64,000 bases of DNA from Burhinus oedicnemus. Taxonomy: Eukaryota; Chordata; Aves; Charadriiformes; Burhinidae. Position numbers and translations under genes: made by a program. The stretch is taken from positions 1,842,771 to 1,906,770 of the forward strand of contig VFFE01007078.1 of the NCBI GenBank assembly GCA_008921705.1, in the 5' to 3' direction. Shown here one piece after another: positions 1 to 11,570 of the stretch. The notes beneath the pieces were generated by a model. That model was not told where the DNA came from. It saw only the letters and a program-made list of their open reading frames with translations, and made no database searches. Numbering within the stretch: the first letter of the stretch is position 1; each line of letters starts with the position of its first letter.

Positions 1-2775
1 TAACAGGCTACTTCAATGCTGCAATAGAAACAACGAGAATTGGCAACAGCTAGAGACACAGTCCGCCTCTCAGCAACAGACAACAAGGTTCAAAGGTGGA
101 TTACATGCTTATATGTTGATTGAGCATAGGAAGAAGGAAATAATTTATTCATTGTTAGAGGACAGAGCATTTCATTCAAGCCCTGTTACCAGGAATATTC
201 GGAAATGTATTGCTGCAATGCCTTAGTCCCGTGCCCATCAGAATGCATGCCACTCACCTATTTTGGAACAGGAAGTTATTTACCTCAGGTTATACCTCGT
301 GCACAAACGTCCTGTCTCCCACGCAAGTTCTTCAGCCAGATGGACACTTAAACCACCCAGCAGCCATTCAGCCAAACCAGCTTGTTGGCGAGATGCAGAG
401 GGTAAGCTCAGTGGTGCTAATTGTGGTTGGCTGCTCATTCAGATGTGCATCTACCAGTTGTAGGTTGCAACTCCTCTTGACTACAGAGGCCCTTCCTCTC
501 CTGAACAAATCCTCCTGATGTAGTAAATACTAACCAATAATCAGGACAAATGATCTGGAGGAGAGATTAAAGAGCAACAGAAAAGGAAGCAAAGAAGAAT
601 TCAACAGCACCAAAGGAAAAAATAATGCAATAGCACTGAGCTTAACTAGTTTGGGAAGATGTCCCAGAGGAATAACCCTTATCTGGTAGTTAAAATTATT
701 GGAAAAAGCAGCAGGAAGCATGCTGGAGAGAAGGGGAAATCCTGTTGCTATGCCATAGACAAGTTGAAAATCATTTCTATTTTCACTCTAGGTTGCACTC
801 TGTTTGTGCCACTCACTCCTACTGACAAAAACACACACAATTTCAATTAGTATCAAGATCACATTCAGCAGAAAACCTGCACAAAGCCTAGCTCTAGTAA
901 ATCACAAATTGAAATGACTCACATGGTAAATACTCCTATTCACAGCTTCCTGAGTATGTTTAATATAGGTGGATATTTATACTTATATCTGACAGATCTG
1001 AATTTCTTAGCCTGCTTATACTTCCTTTGGAAAAAGCTATATTTATAACGGCTTTTTATAGAACATAGTCAATGAAACTAATATACAGTACTTTTAGCTA
1101 ACTTATATCTAAAAGGAAACTGCTTTAATATTTTAAGAGCAGGGGAAATGCACATAGGTCCAGAGAAGCAAAAAAGAACATTTGAAGGGACTGATAACAG
1201 GAAAAAGGGAAGATCTGAGTTTGGAGTGTCTGCAGTGAACCCCAGAACAAAAAGCTAGAGGAGACGGAAGAGAGTATCATCCAGAAATGGTCAAAATAGG
1301 GGTAAGAAGGAAATAAGAAAGAAGGTGCAGAAAAAATTAAAGTACACAGGTAAGGAAGAAGTGGCTTCTGGGAACATAGCTATTGTAAAGCTAGTATCCC
1401 TAGTTTATTTTGGCATTTTTACTAGATACAGTTTGGTCTGAGATGAGAAGGAATTTTATATTAATTTGAAAATACTCAGTAAGATGTCCTATCTATGAAC
1501 CCTATATAAGGACTCCCATTCTTCTGCATTTATTTTAGTATAAACATTTTCTTATTTTATTATTCTTAAAGTGTTCTTTATCTGTTTTAGTATAAAAGAA
1601 GAATGTACGCTGCAGAGTCCTGGAGGAAGGTTAACATAACAGAACTTTTGTATCACTAGGGCCCAAACTTAAAAGGGCACAAGCACTCAAACAGCCCTAA
1701 ACTTGGGCTGAGTATTAATAAGTGACATTTAAAAGATTCTGGTGGAGAAAATATTATTGAATATCAGAATGCAATTAAATGGATTTCTGGAATGCTATGT
1801 TGGGTTGCTCTGAATTATATCAGAAGACAATGTGTATAAATCTAGCAGGACTTGAAAGCACAATTTCACACAGTAGCCTGCTGAGGTTTACTCAGTGACA
1901 TCTGCTGAACATGGTCTGCAATTAAACAAGCAAGAGATTGTGAAGAGTCATATAGGTAGCAAAACATTTTCTTCTCCTTTAGACATTTCTTTTTTCAAGA
2001 ACCAACCTTCAAAATTGAGTGTGAACAGGGGGCTCCGAGCTCCAGCTCTAAGTGTAAAAAAGATTTTGGCACAATTCTGATCATATGCTAGAAACAAAGT
2101 AGGTCTCCAAATCCAGTTTCTAGATTGCTGCGAGGGAGAGCAGAACACTGCAGAGCTTGTGTGCAAGTGCAAACTGTGAATGGTTTCCACAGCAGCTGCA
2201 GACCAGCATGTCTCTTGGCTTCATCATAGTATCCACTACTTGGGCTTGTCACCTGCTCGATGTGCATTTGAGCAGAACAGATTGACTACAGACCTGTTAG
2301 CTGACATCAGAAACAGGATCAATTAGCACACGTGCAGCAGTCGTTTGTTTCAGGGACACACAGCTTTGAGTGTCAATGAAGAGAATCCTATGTGTGACAG
2401 CAGCAGCAGATCTTCAGAAGTAAAGGGCTATTGTTTTAGGCTAAACCTAATGACACTAGCAAACAACCCACTGTTTATAAAGCTTATACTCTTTTGTTGA
2501 TATTAGGTGTGGAGAGCAGGCATTAGCCGTCCCACAGTGAGATCAAACTTGTTATGAAAGGCTTCATCTATCCTAGGGTCTTAAGTCTTATACTTAAGCC
2601 AAACCGCTCCTTTAATCACAAGACTGCTAACTAGCAAAGGGCAAGTCACAGATCTGGTTGTGGGTGAAAAGAGAAAAACAAGCTTGTCATTCAGTTGGGA
2701 CACTCCTTTTTCTTCATCTTATTGCTCTCAGCCTTGTCTGCTAATAGCTTTGTATCTCATTCCTTTCCCATGGCT
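1..2775. other. Non-coding stretch, nothing recognised
   Basis: AT-rich, low-CpG DNA typical of avian intergenic or intronic sequence. The open frames here are short (107 codons or fewer), overlap on both strands, and show neither protein-family motifs nor paired splice sites. No repeat family was recognised by eye before the CR1 that starts at 2776. Confidence 0.6.
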
Positions 2776-3276
2776 TTACAGAATCACAGGGGTTGGAAGG
2801 GACCTCTGGAGATCATCTAGTCCAAGCCCCCTGCCAGAGCAGGGACACCTACAGCAGGTTGCACAGGATGGCGTCCAGGCGGGTTTTGAATATCTCCAGA
2901 GTCGCAGACTCCACCACCTCTCTGGGCAGCCTGTTCCAGTGCTCTGCCACCCTCAAAATAAAGAAGTTCCTCCTCATGTTTAGATGGAACTTCCTACGTT
3001 CCAGTTTGTGCCCATTACCTCTTGTCCTATCACTGGGCAAAAAGACTGCAGAAAGACTGGTGCCATCCTCCCGGCACCCTCCCTTTAAGTATTTATAGGC
3101 ATTGATGAGATCCCCTCTGAGCCTTCTCTTCTCCAGACTAAAAAGACCCGAGTCCCTCAGCCTTTCCTCATCAGAAAGATGTTCCAGTCCCCTAATCATC
3201 TTTGTAGCCTTCTGCTGTACCCTCTCCAGCAGTTCCCTGTCCTTCTTGAACTGAGGAGCCCAGAACTGGACACAGT
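2776..3276 (-). mobile_element. CR1 LINE copy 1, 3' fragment, cut by an assembly gap
   Basis: On the minus strand this encodes the C-terminal end of the CR1 ORF2 polyprotein. Typical CR1 segments are visible in order: [58 protein letters not shown] and [17 protein letters not shown]. The reading frame is unbroken from the gap to the stop after CNLL. The 3' UTR ends with the CR1-type CCTGTGATTCTGTAA, with no poly(A). Only about 500 bp is present, so like most bird CR1s it is 5'-truncated, but its true 5' end is hidden by the Ns at 3277-3296. It matches copy 2 (3434-4265) in the same orientation with about 8 mismatches in 500 bp. CR1 retrotransposes by target-primed reverse transcription; this fragment lacks endonuclease and reverse transcriptase catalytic regions and is inactive. 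Confidence 0.95.
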
Positions 3277-3296
3277 NNNNNNNNNNNNNNNNNNNN
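3277..3296. other. Assembly gap (20 N)
   Basis: Exactly 20 Ns, a placeholder length rather than a measured size. It falls inside CR1 copy 1, just where copy 2 continues to the region around FWAPQF and beyond. Unique AT-rich sequence resumes directly after it, so the missing part of copy 1 is of unknown length. Confidence 0.99.
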
Positions 3297-3433
3297 ATAT
3301 AGTAACAAAGAAAAAAGGATGGATGCAAGTAATAAAATAAATTATGAAAGTAATTAAATAAAAAACATATTCAGAGAAATTTCATGTCATTTTAAAACTG
3401 CAAGAATTTAGATTACTAAACACAGATCATATA
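3297..3433. other. Short AT-rich spacer between the two CR1 copies
   Basis: About 137 bp of A-rich sequence with no recognisable element. It separates the gap from the 3' end of CR1 copy 2. If the two CR1s are a misassembly, this spacer is where one of the two flanks belongs. Confidence 0.6.
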
Positions 3434-4265
3434 TTACAGAATCACAGGGGTTGGAAGGGACCTCTGGAGATCATCTAGTCCAACCCCCCTGCCAGAGCAG
3501 GGACACCTACAGCAGGTTGCACAGGATGGCGTCCAGGCGGGTTTGGAATGTCTCCAGAGTCGCAGACTCCACCACCTCTCTGGGCAGCCTGTTCCAGTGC
3601 TCTGCCACCCTCACAATAAAGAAGTTCCTCCTCATGTTTAGATGGAACTTCCTACGTTCCAGTTTGTGCCCATTACCTCTTGTCCTATCACTGGGCAAAA
3701 AGACTGCAAAAAGACTGGTGCCACCCTCCCGGCACCCTCCCTTTAAGTATTTATAAGCATTGATGAGATCCCCTCTGAGCCTTCTCTTCTCCAGACTAAA
3801 AAGACCCGAGTCCCTCAGCCTTTCCTCATCAGAAAGATGTTCCAGTCCCCTAATCATCTTTGTAGCCTTCTGCTGTACCCTCTCCAGCAGTGCCCTGTCC
3901 TTCTTGAACTGAGGAGCCCAGAACTGGACACAGTACTCCAGGTGCGGCCTCACCAGGGCAGAGCAGAGGGGGAGGATAACCTCCTGCGACCTGCTTGCCA
4001 CACACCTCTTGATGCACCCCAGGATGCCATTGGCCTTCTTGGCCACAAGGGCACCTTGCTGGCTCATGGTCATCCTGTTGTCCACCAGGACTGCCAGGTC
4101 CCTTTCCACAGAGCTGCTTTCCAGGAGGTCAACCCCTAACCTGTACTGGTGCATGGGGTTACTCCTCCCCAGGTGCAGTACCTTACACTTGCCCTTGTTG
4201 AACTTCATGAGGTTTCTCTCTGCCCAACTCTCCAGCCTGTCCAGGTCATGCTGAATGGCAGCACT
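3434..4265 (-). mobile_element. CR1 LINE copy 2, young 5'-truncated fragment
   Basis: The minus strand carries an open frame of about 250 codons matching the C-terminal part of CR1 ORF2. Segments in order are [81 protein letters not shown], then the same FWAPQF to CNLL block as copy 1. This is the region C-terminal to the reverse transcriptase catalytic core, so the F/YADD motif is absent and the copy is 5'-truncated near 4265. The upstream residues of the open frame are flank, not CR1. The 3' end, TGTGATTCTGTAA, is identical to that of copy 1. The lack of stops or frameshifts argues for a recent insertion or duplication. Confidence 0.95.
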
Positions 4266-7200
4266 GGGCCTAACACAGCAACAAAACAAAATCCACCCTG
4301 TGCCTTGAGAGGAAAAACAGCAAGCAAACATTTAAACAACTTGAGTTGTCTCAAAGATAAGAGTATATCAAAAGTCTGTATACGTTAAAAATACATTAAG
4401 TTCTTCCTGTCTTCTAAGTCTCTGACTTTCAGCCTTATGAACATTACGAGGTGACAATTCAGAAAGACAACTGTGCGGGAACAGGGAGCTGAAGCACAAA
4501 CTGTTCTACAAGGTTAGCCACTACTAATGAATTTCCACATTAACTTTTGGCCTAACCAAGCCTGGTTTTATACTGCTACAATTACTTGGTCAAAATAGCT
4601 ATTCCAGTATATGCCCCAATATGGAGTTCACTCTCCACTCCAGTCAGAACTAACTGTTCTAGCCTAAGGCACCTCCAGCTCAGTGCATTTCTAATCATCT
4701 GATCCTGCTGGACTTCATTATAACCCTACAATCATGAGCAAGGACCTCTGCCTTTAGATGGACACTGGTGTCTATTCTAGAACAAGATGTAGAAACAAAA
4801 AGGGGTAACAGCTTTATACTTCTTATAAGTCCCTCCTCTTAAGCAAGCATGCTTCTACTTGAGAACAGCTTTTTCGTTTTAACTTTTGGTACCAATTTGT
4901 TTAAACTACAAAGCAAGGGCTTTATAGATGCAGAATTAAAGATGAGATATGATCTTTGGAAAAAAACCCCACATTTATTTTCCCACATCCTGGGCAGCTG
5001 CAATATCATTTACATGTTATTAATGACCTTTCTATATACTTCACTTTCAGATTCAACCATTCTGGTAGAATACCTTGTTTTAATTAGCTAGTGTCAACCT
5101 GAAGCCCCAAATTTTCTCAGTGCTTCTCACTCCTGTGTCCCAGTCCTAACTGTGGCAGAGACTGTCATTCAGAGAACGTTTTCTTCACTGCCTGCACAGC
5201 TGCGTATCAGCATGGAACTGATTTTTCTCTTAAAGGCTTATGGTACCAATTCAAAGATGTTTGCATATCTGTTTACAACAGTGTTCCGTATGTCCTCTTT
5301 CAAGGTGATCCAGAAAATCCCAGAAACTAAAAAGCACTGGGTAGCCACCAGGTGTCCTAGTGTCTTCCAGTGCATAAGTGCCTTTGTGGCACATGCAGCA
5401 GAATATGACCTACAGGGAACACAGATTGTTCCCAAGTTACGTAGAGCTCGGCTGGTACTAACAGGAACTTCAGCCAGAAGAGTACACTCTGTGCAGGCAA
5501 GAGCAGCTCACTAGATGTTACAGCACCCTTAAGAGATAAGGTTAAAGATATTATATGCGCTGTGTGCTAAATGATTTAGTCAAATGGCTTGCAGGAAATT
5601 GTTGATGTATTCTCTTCCAGGAATGTTTCCCAGGAAAAACAGCTGGCAATTCAGAACAGAACACTTCAAGGCTGCCTCCATATGCCAGCTGCAGCTTTGC
5701 TAGTAGCATAGAGAGCAGGAGTTAACTTATATTCATGTTTAGTGTGTGTTTCTACATAATTAAAGAACTTGATAGAGGAAAGGCATTTGTGAGTAGGAGC
5801 AGAGTAAATTCTGCAAGCAGGGTTAACTATTAGGAGTTAAAACTGAATCCACAAGCTCAAATGCAGCTGGAGAAAGCACTGTAACGGACACAGCCTGTCC
5901 TGGTGCCCACTGCCAAATGATACAAGGAAAACTCAGTCACTTTGCAACCTCAGATTTAGGCGGCCCTTGCTGGTTTCAGACTATGTCCTTTTCTCTCATA
6001 CGTATTTTTACTGTGTGCAACTGCCAAAAATCTGAGGATATGGAAAACATATCTTCTGCATCAGCTTCTCCTTTAGCTTGAATGCACCGGTAGGAAGATA
6101 TGAACTAGTCAGCTGAGCTAGAATTATAAGCAGCTTCTCTGCACTACAATTGCTTTTGTGGTCCTTGCTGTTCTGTGTTTGCTTTTTTCTCTCAGGTGAT
6201 GGGAAGGAAGTGAAAGGAGAGAAACTGTAACCAAAGGGGTTTGCATTGAGAAGGTGTTCTTTCTCATGCATTTTTTTCACACCATCACAGCATGAGATTT
6301 TTCCAGCAGCGCACTTGGAAAATTGTAAATCTTTGGGCTAACAAGGATCAAAGTTCCTGCAGACCTAACTGACGAGCTTAGAAACACTATCTCACAGTGC
6401 ACTGCACAACGCCAGAACCATCACGTCTTACTTAAATGCTGATGCTCTGACAGGTGCAGGCCATTTTCATGCCTGTGGGCAAACATACATGAGCTAGATT
6501 GCACGTTGCTAAAACTGCACAGTGCCTGCTAACTGTAGGCACTTTGAACTGTGCAGCTTTCTTGCCTTTCAGGAAGAGGTGAAAGATCAGCAAGTCCTGC
6601 AAATGCCTCCAACAATGAGCAGAGGTATGAAGCTGTCACCATAATGATGACTGAGCAGGATCTTTTCCTTGGGTACATCCTGTACCAAAAGCCAGAACTG
6701 TGTAAGAAAACTAATAACCAAATATCCTGTTACGTCATCCATCACACATGGAACTGAACATTACTAGCACCTCGACTTACAGAGGCTGTAAACCCAATCA
6801 ATCACTGAAGCAGAGGATGAAGAGTCCTTCCCTTTGTAAGTCAGGATGTTCCTGTGGAGAAACCATGCACAGTAGAATCCAGCCTAGAAGAGAACTGCAT
6901 GGCAAAAGAAGAATTTGGTAAAGCTGTGGGATGAAAAAATTAAGAATATAAATGTTGTTGGGTAAAAGTCAGCATGGATGAAAACAGGAAAATGGTTTCA
7001 ATTGTGCTAATCTGCAGTTCATTAATTGTGCAAAAGCAAGCACAGCAGCATCCTGTGACCTCAGATTTGAGACGCAATTAAAAATGGGATAAAGCAAGGA
7101 GTGAGAGAGAAAATATGATGGTGTGACCTTGGTGTGCCTTAACAATTAAAACAGAGGCAGCTCAGGAATGCTCAAAATCTCTGAATTGGACCCTAGAAAT

Positions 7201-8084
7201 TTATAATATTAAGTAAAATTGTGAAACTTTACAGTTAACTTTGTATCCTGCTGGCAAACAGGTTTTTTTGGTCTGGAGTCTCAGACTTTATAGTTTGTAT
7301 TTGCCAGCTTTTTCTCCTTGACAAAAACTCCTTTTTGTTTGGGGGATGTGTGTGTTTGTTTGTTTTTGAGAACAGACTGAGAATTTTATATCACTAAATA
7401 TTATGAATCCATAATGAAACTGAGAGACCTGGTACTATTGCCCAAGCCACTGCATCAGGCAGGTTTTCTGCTGAGCATTCTGCTCAGCCCTTCACCCATG
7501 CCTTGTGCTTTGTCCAAGTTCAAGCACTCTTGCCGAGCTGCAGTGCTCTGGGCACTATGTGACCTGTTCATGCTTTCAGCTGACCTACCCTCACCTTCCC
7601 TCAGGGAGACAAGAACCGAGGGGCAAACACTGGCCAGTTTGCTGCCTACTGCCTCTCCTACCTGCCACAGCTTGGAGGGCTGTTTCGATACAGTGAACCT
7701 TTCTAGTGTCCTCCTGTAGTGAGGACAGGAAACTACTGCTAAGCAAAGAGGAAAGCACTCAACATCCTCTGACGCTCTCTTCCCCAGAACAGCAGCAGCC
7801 GTCTGGGAAGAGAGGGGTTAGCTGCTCTCTGGATGAAGGAAGCTGTGGCCTATAAAGAGAGGGGTCTTAAACTCCAGCTCTGATGCCTGTGGTTGCAAAT
7901 GTTGGACTAGCCCTTGCCAATTAAAGAAATGACCCAACTTCCTATTGCAAAAGAGTCCAAAGGTTAAAAAAGAAGGGAAAAGTAACATGGGATAATAGCA
8001 CTGCACAAAGCCAAATCCTGCTGTAGCCAAAGTAAAACTTAACCAAGTTATAGTCTTCAGGAAAATCACGTTATTCCACTTTAG
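4266..8084. other. Non-coding stretch, nothing recognised
   Basis: The longest open frame is the 120-codon frame at 5152-5514 (+). It has no family resemblance and is overlapped by open frames on the other strand. A T-rich (GTTT)n patch lies near 7335-7370. No LINE, LTR or exon could be supported. Confidence 0.55.
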
Positions 8085-8200
8085 AGTTTGGTAAGTGACT
8101 TGCCTAAGTCCATCCACTAGGTCAGTAGCAGACTCAAAGAGTGAGGTATTGATTAAATATAGTCATGACCCTGACTGATCTGGACACTAAAGAGTCTAGG
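8085..8200 (+). mobile_element. Probable ancient MIR-type SINE relic
   Basis: The stretch GGTAAGTGACTTGCCTAAG, followed about 20 bp later by a CTAGGTCAGTAGCAGA block and then GACTGATCTGGACACTAAAG, follows the order of the 3' half of the amniote MIR consensus (core 'aagtnacttgcccaaggtca', then 'ctagtaagtggcaga', then the cysteine-rich tail region). Divergence is large, as expected for a very old element in a bird. The match was judged by eye from memory of the consensus, so a different core-SINE or an L2-like element is possible. Confidence 0.45.
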
Positions 8201-9568
8201 TGTGTTTCATCTCAACTAAAGCATAATCTAGCATAATCTAACACACTTTGGGACATTTGTGCCACCAAAATGCTTATTTCTCTCCACTGACTATAAAGGG
8301 AGCTTAGGGTACACATGTCCATGCTGTAAGTAGCTAATGGCCAGGGAGGGGAATCCCACCTCTGCTTTCCTGCACCCTGGCCTCCAGCGGTCTCTCCTAC
8401 CTCAGAAGCAGGCACTGTGTGATGGTGCCAGCTCTTTCGGCTGCACTTTTTGAGAAAGAAAGGAGAAAGGGGGTAAAAAAATATGGGGATAGGAAGAAGC
8501 AGGCAGTTTCCAAGAATAAAACAAAGAATCAATTCAATTGAAGGAAAAAGCAAAGAAGTAGTAGCCTGAGGAATACTTGGCCTCTGAAAAACAATGGACC
8601 AAGATGAAGAAGGAAAACATGGGTAGGAGACACATATGGTTTACTTCAGTTTTTCTGTTAGAACATGTGATTTATAGGAATTTGAATTTCCTTTCAAGGG
8701 AAACTGCTATTCCTAGCGCTGCCCTCTCTTCTGAGAAGTTTTCTGAGCTTATGGCAGAAGATGTGCCAGCATCCTGCTCCTAAGGTGGCCCCTCCAGATA
8801 TTGATGATTCCTTGTTTTCTTTGGAAAGTCATTAACAGGTATACACAGAGCCGCCTACTCTCTGCTGCAGCTGGTCCACACAAACATCCCTTCAGGTGAT
8901 CTGATCAGCTCCTGGCTTGACTTATTACCTGGCAGATCCTCAGCAGCTAGTCCTTGTATTTTGGGGAGGAGGGAAGAATATTTTGTTTCTACAGCGATTA
9001 AAACCGAAGTCTGGAATGAGAAATTCAGTTCCCTTTTTCTTAAACCTTGAGGTCTTAGTCGTGCATCAGTTATGATGACATTGGGCCCCAAGAGGAGGCC
9101 TAGAAATAAGCCACAAATGAGCGGGGAGCAGCACAAATGATACACCAGCACAGCTGTTAGTGCTCTGGAAGGAAATCTTCCCTGAACACTGCTGGAACAC
9201 AGTCAGCAAAACATGGCACGAGTGACTCAGGGGCCTCCCACTGCTGGCACTCTGTCAGCAAAGGACACCATTTTGATAATTAGCTGAAAGCAATTTTATT
9301 ATTGCCCTGTAGCATACTGCTGTGGGTGTCTCCTTAGAGTCACAAGTTACATTCACTGATCACGTGTACAGGCAGGCTTAAGCAAGACTAACAGAGGATG
9401 TTGTAAACCTATTCCTTGACTCCTTTTCCAGCTTCTTTGCTCTGTTGTATCCTGCTCTCTACTCCATGTCCCCAGCACTCCTGCTTTCAACATTATTGCT
9501 AATTTAGTGTTTGCAATGTAAGTTATCTCTTAATATCTACCTTTTTGTACTGAATAGGAAAAGGAAAT

Positions 9569-9572
<4 letters not shown>
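8201..9572. other. Non-coding stretch, nothing recognised
   Basis: No supported exon or repeat. The open frames at 8212-8553 (-) and 8855-9151 (-) have ordinary composition and no motif. Confidence 0.5.

Positions 9573-9615
<43 letters not shown>
9573..9615. repeat. Poly(A) homopolymer, 43 A
   Basis: Uninterrupted run of 43 A. CR1 elements do not end in poly(A), so this is either a simple-sequence expansion or the tail of a processed transcript copy. No AATAAA lies within 30 bp upstream and no coding remnant is evident. Such tracts are prone to sequencing and assembly length errors. Confidence 0.97.
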
Positions 9616-9618
<3 letters not shown>

Positions 9619-11299
9619 TGCTGCACAGACAGCCCTTGAAACTGCTGTGCATGAACTCAGCCTATGGAACTTTCTAACTGTTCCAGCCCACGTGACTGGA
9701 ATGTAAAAAACGTACTGCAAACCAACACCCTTATGCGTCACACCTCCCTGGTGTGACACCACACACACACTCAAACCCTGTCTCAGCCTCTTCCTCCCAA
9801 GAGAAGGGTAATGCCTTAGCAACCTCCAGCAGAATCCTATGACACACGTAAATGATTTTATGAATGTTATTCATAAAAGGTTCATCAGAGTCTCTGTGTC
9901 CTTAAATTATGATTTAGGGGTGGAGATATTATTTCATTAGAAGATAAATCACATGTTCTAACTTGTGGCAGTTTTTAAAAAGAAACTGCCCTACAGCAGT
10001 TGGACCAGCTGATTAGATATTTTCCTCCTGAGCTTACAGGCTGGCCCCAGAAATAAAGCTGCTGAGCAGAACTGAGCCCATGCCAAGTCATTGTTATGCC
10101 AGGACAAACACCGAGTTCTCCCTGCTCTTGACATAATACATCCCTGCACAAACATGACTGCTTTGCAAGTCCCTTCCCACCCAAGAGAAAATCCTGAAAC
10201 AGCTGGGATCTCCATCACCAGGGGATCAAGCCTATTTCATTCACGCGACAGGAGATCAGTGCCTGTACCGGGTGGTGGGGAGTGTTGAAGTCCTTCCTTT
10301 CCCCTGCAAGGAAGGTTTATTTAGCTGACTGGTAAAGCATAATTAGAAATCTAAGAAAAATTTGTTTCTTCAGACGAAGTCATTTATGCTCACACCACCT
10401 GAATTTAAGCTGACACTGTTTTCATTCTTGTGGATGAGATTTGGACCACATAAATATGCTTGTTAAAAATAAGGAAGAGGCCACAGTCTTTTGGGACTAG
10501 GTATCACAGAGGACCACTAGTGCATTGTTCCTACTGTTACTTTTCATCAGGGGGTAAAATCAGCATCTTGGCCAGAATTCTTCATTTGATGGGCTTGGAT
10601 TCAGAAAAAAAATGGAGCTGGATTTTTAATTTGAAACAGGAGGAGGGAGTTTTTGGTCTTTTCTGCATCTGCCACAAACGAACCCTTCCCTGCAGATTGC
10701 AGCCAGCGCACAGTGAAATCAGGACCATCCTCTGTGCCCTGCTCCAGACATTACACTTTGGCAGGAATTGCAACTGCCATGTGCCCGGTAGTCAAGACCA
10801 GCGCTTCCCTTGCTCAGAAGAGGTGCCAATAGGGGTCAAAGCTTTGAACCAGTGAGAAGAGTACAGAGCCAGTGTGGTAGATTCATAAGTGCCTAATAGT
10901 TATTAAGAAGAGGAAAAATGAATCATAGCGTTATGTGTACACCCCTCAAAATGAAAGCTTTAACTTGTGAAGTGTAGAGGAAGAGAAGCCTCATTAAACC
11001 TAGCAGTCTTTGATCCACCATGTCTGAGGAAGGGGTCATTATCTGCCTGATAATATGGAGGAAAGAGGCTCCTTCCCAACCTTCCCTCCTTGTTTCCACA
11101 CCTCCCTATCCCCCCCATCCTCAAACCTGATGTTCCAGCTCTGCCGAGTATACTGCTGTCGCACTTGTACTTGAATAACTCCAGTAAATTCAAGCACATC
11201 AGAGCAGGCATAAATCTAACTCACTGGCCTAGAAGAGCAATATAGCTCCAGCATTCATGCTCAGATGAGGTTCCCAGATGGGAGCAGCCAGACTAGACG
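9616..11299. other. Non-coding stretch, nothing recognised
   Basis: Moderate GC content. The 131-codon frame at 10460-10855 (+) is opposed by an antisense frame and shows no domain or codon-bias signal. No repeat recognised. Confidence 0.5.
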
Positions 11300-11570
11300 C
11301 TGGCTTGACACACTTCTCACAAACAATCCCAGCTCCCAGGAGAGGGGCTGAGTCAGTGCTGGCCCCCCGTCACACGACAGGAGGGGCCCACAGCCCTTGC
11401 GCAGCTGGTTTCTTCAGGAGCGAGTCACCCTTTGCTCTGACCTCCATTTGCAGCTAGATTTTTGAGAGAAGCGGCACAAAAATCAAAGGACGCGCCGTGT
11501 AATCTTTGTTTAACCTGTCACTCACGCTCTGCAGCTTCTCTTAACAAGACTGACATTGTTGGCTTTTTTC
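11300..11570. promoter_or_regulatory. Candidate conserved regulatory element (GC-richer, motif-dense)
   Basis: This block is richer in GC and CpG than its neighbours. It contains strings that match well-known binding motifs: TGAGTCA near 11349 (AP-1), ATCAAAGG near 11482 (TCF/LEF), a nearby CTTTGTT (HMG-box type), and CTTTGCTCTGACCTC near 11430, which resembles a nuclear-receptor half-site pair. There is no open exon-like frame with splice sites. Motif strings this short occur by chance, so the call rests on clustering and base composition only. Confidence 0.25.

Noticed and set aside
2849..3328. Independent host gene in the open frame crossing the gap
   Set aside because: The protein is the CR1 ORF2 C-terminus; the part beyond the Ns is unrelated flank.
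3837..4388. Plus-strand frames over CR1 copy 2
   Set aside because: Antisense of the CR1 ORF2 frame; not coding.
5152..5514. 120-codon open frame on the plus strand
   Set aside because: No recognisable domain, antisense frame also open, no flanking gene structure.
9523..9822. Open frame containing a poly-Phe run
   Set aside because: The run is the translated poly(A) tract at 9573-9615 read on the minus strand; an artefact of the homopolymer.
10460..10855. 131-codon open frame with several Cys/His
   Set aside because: The Cys and His spacing does not form a zinc-finger pattern, and the antisense strand is also open.
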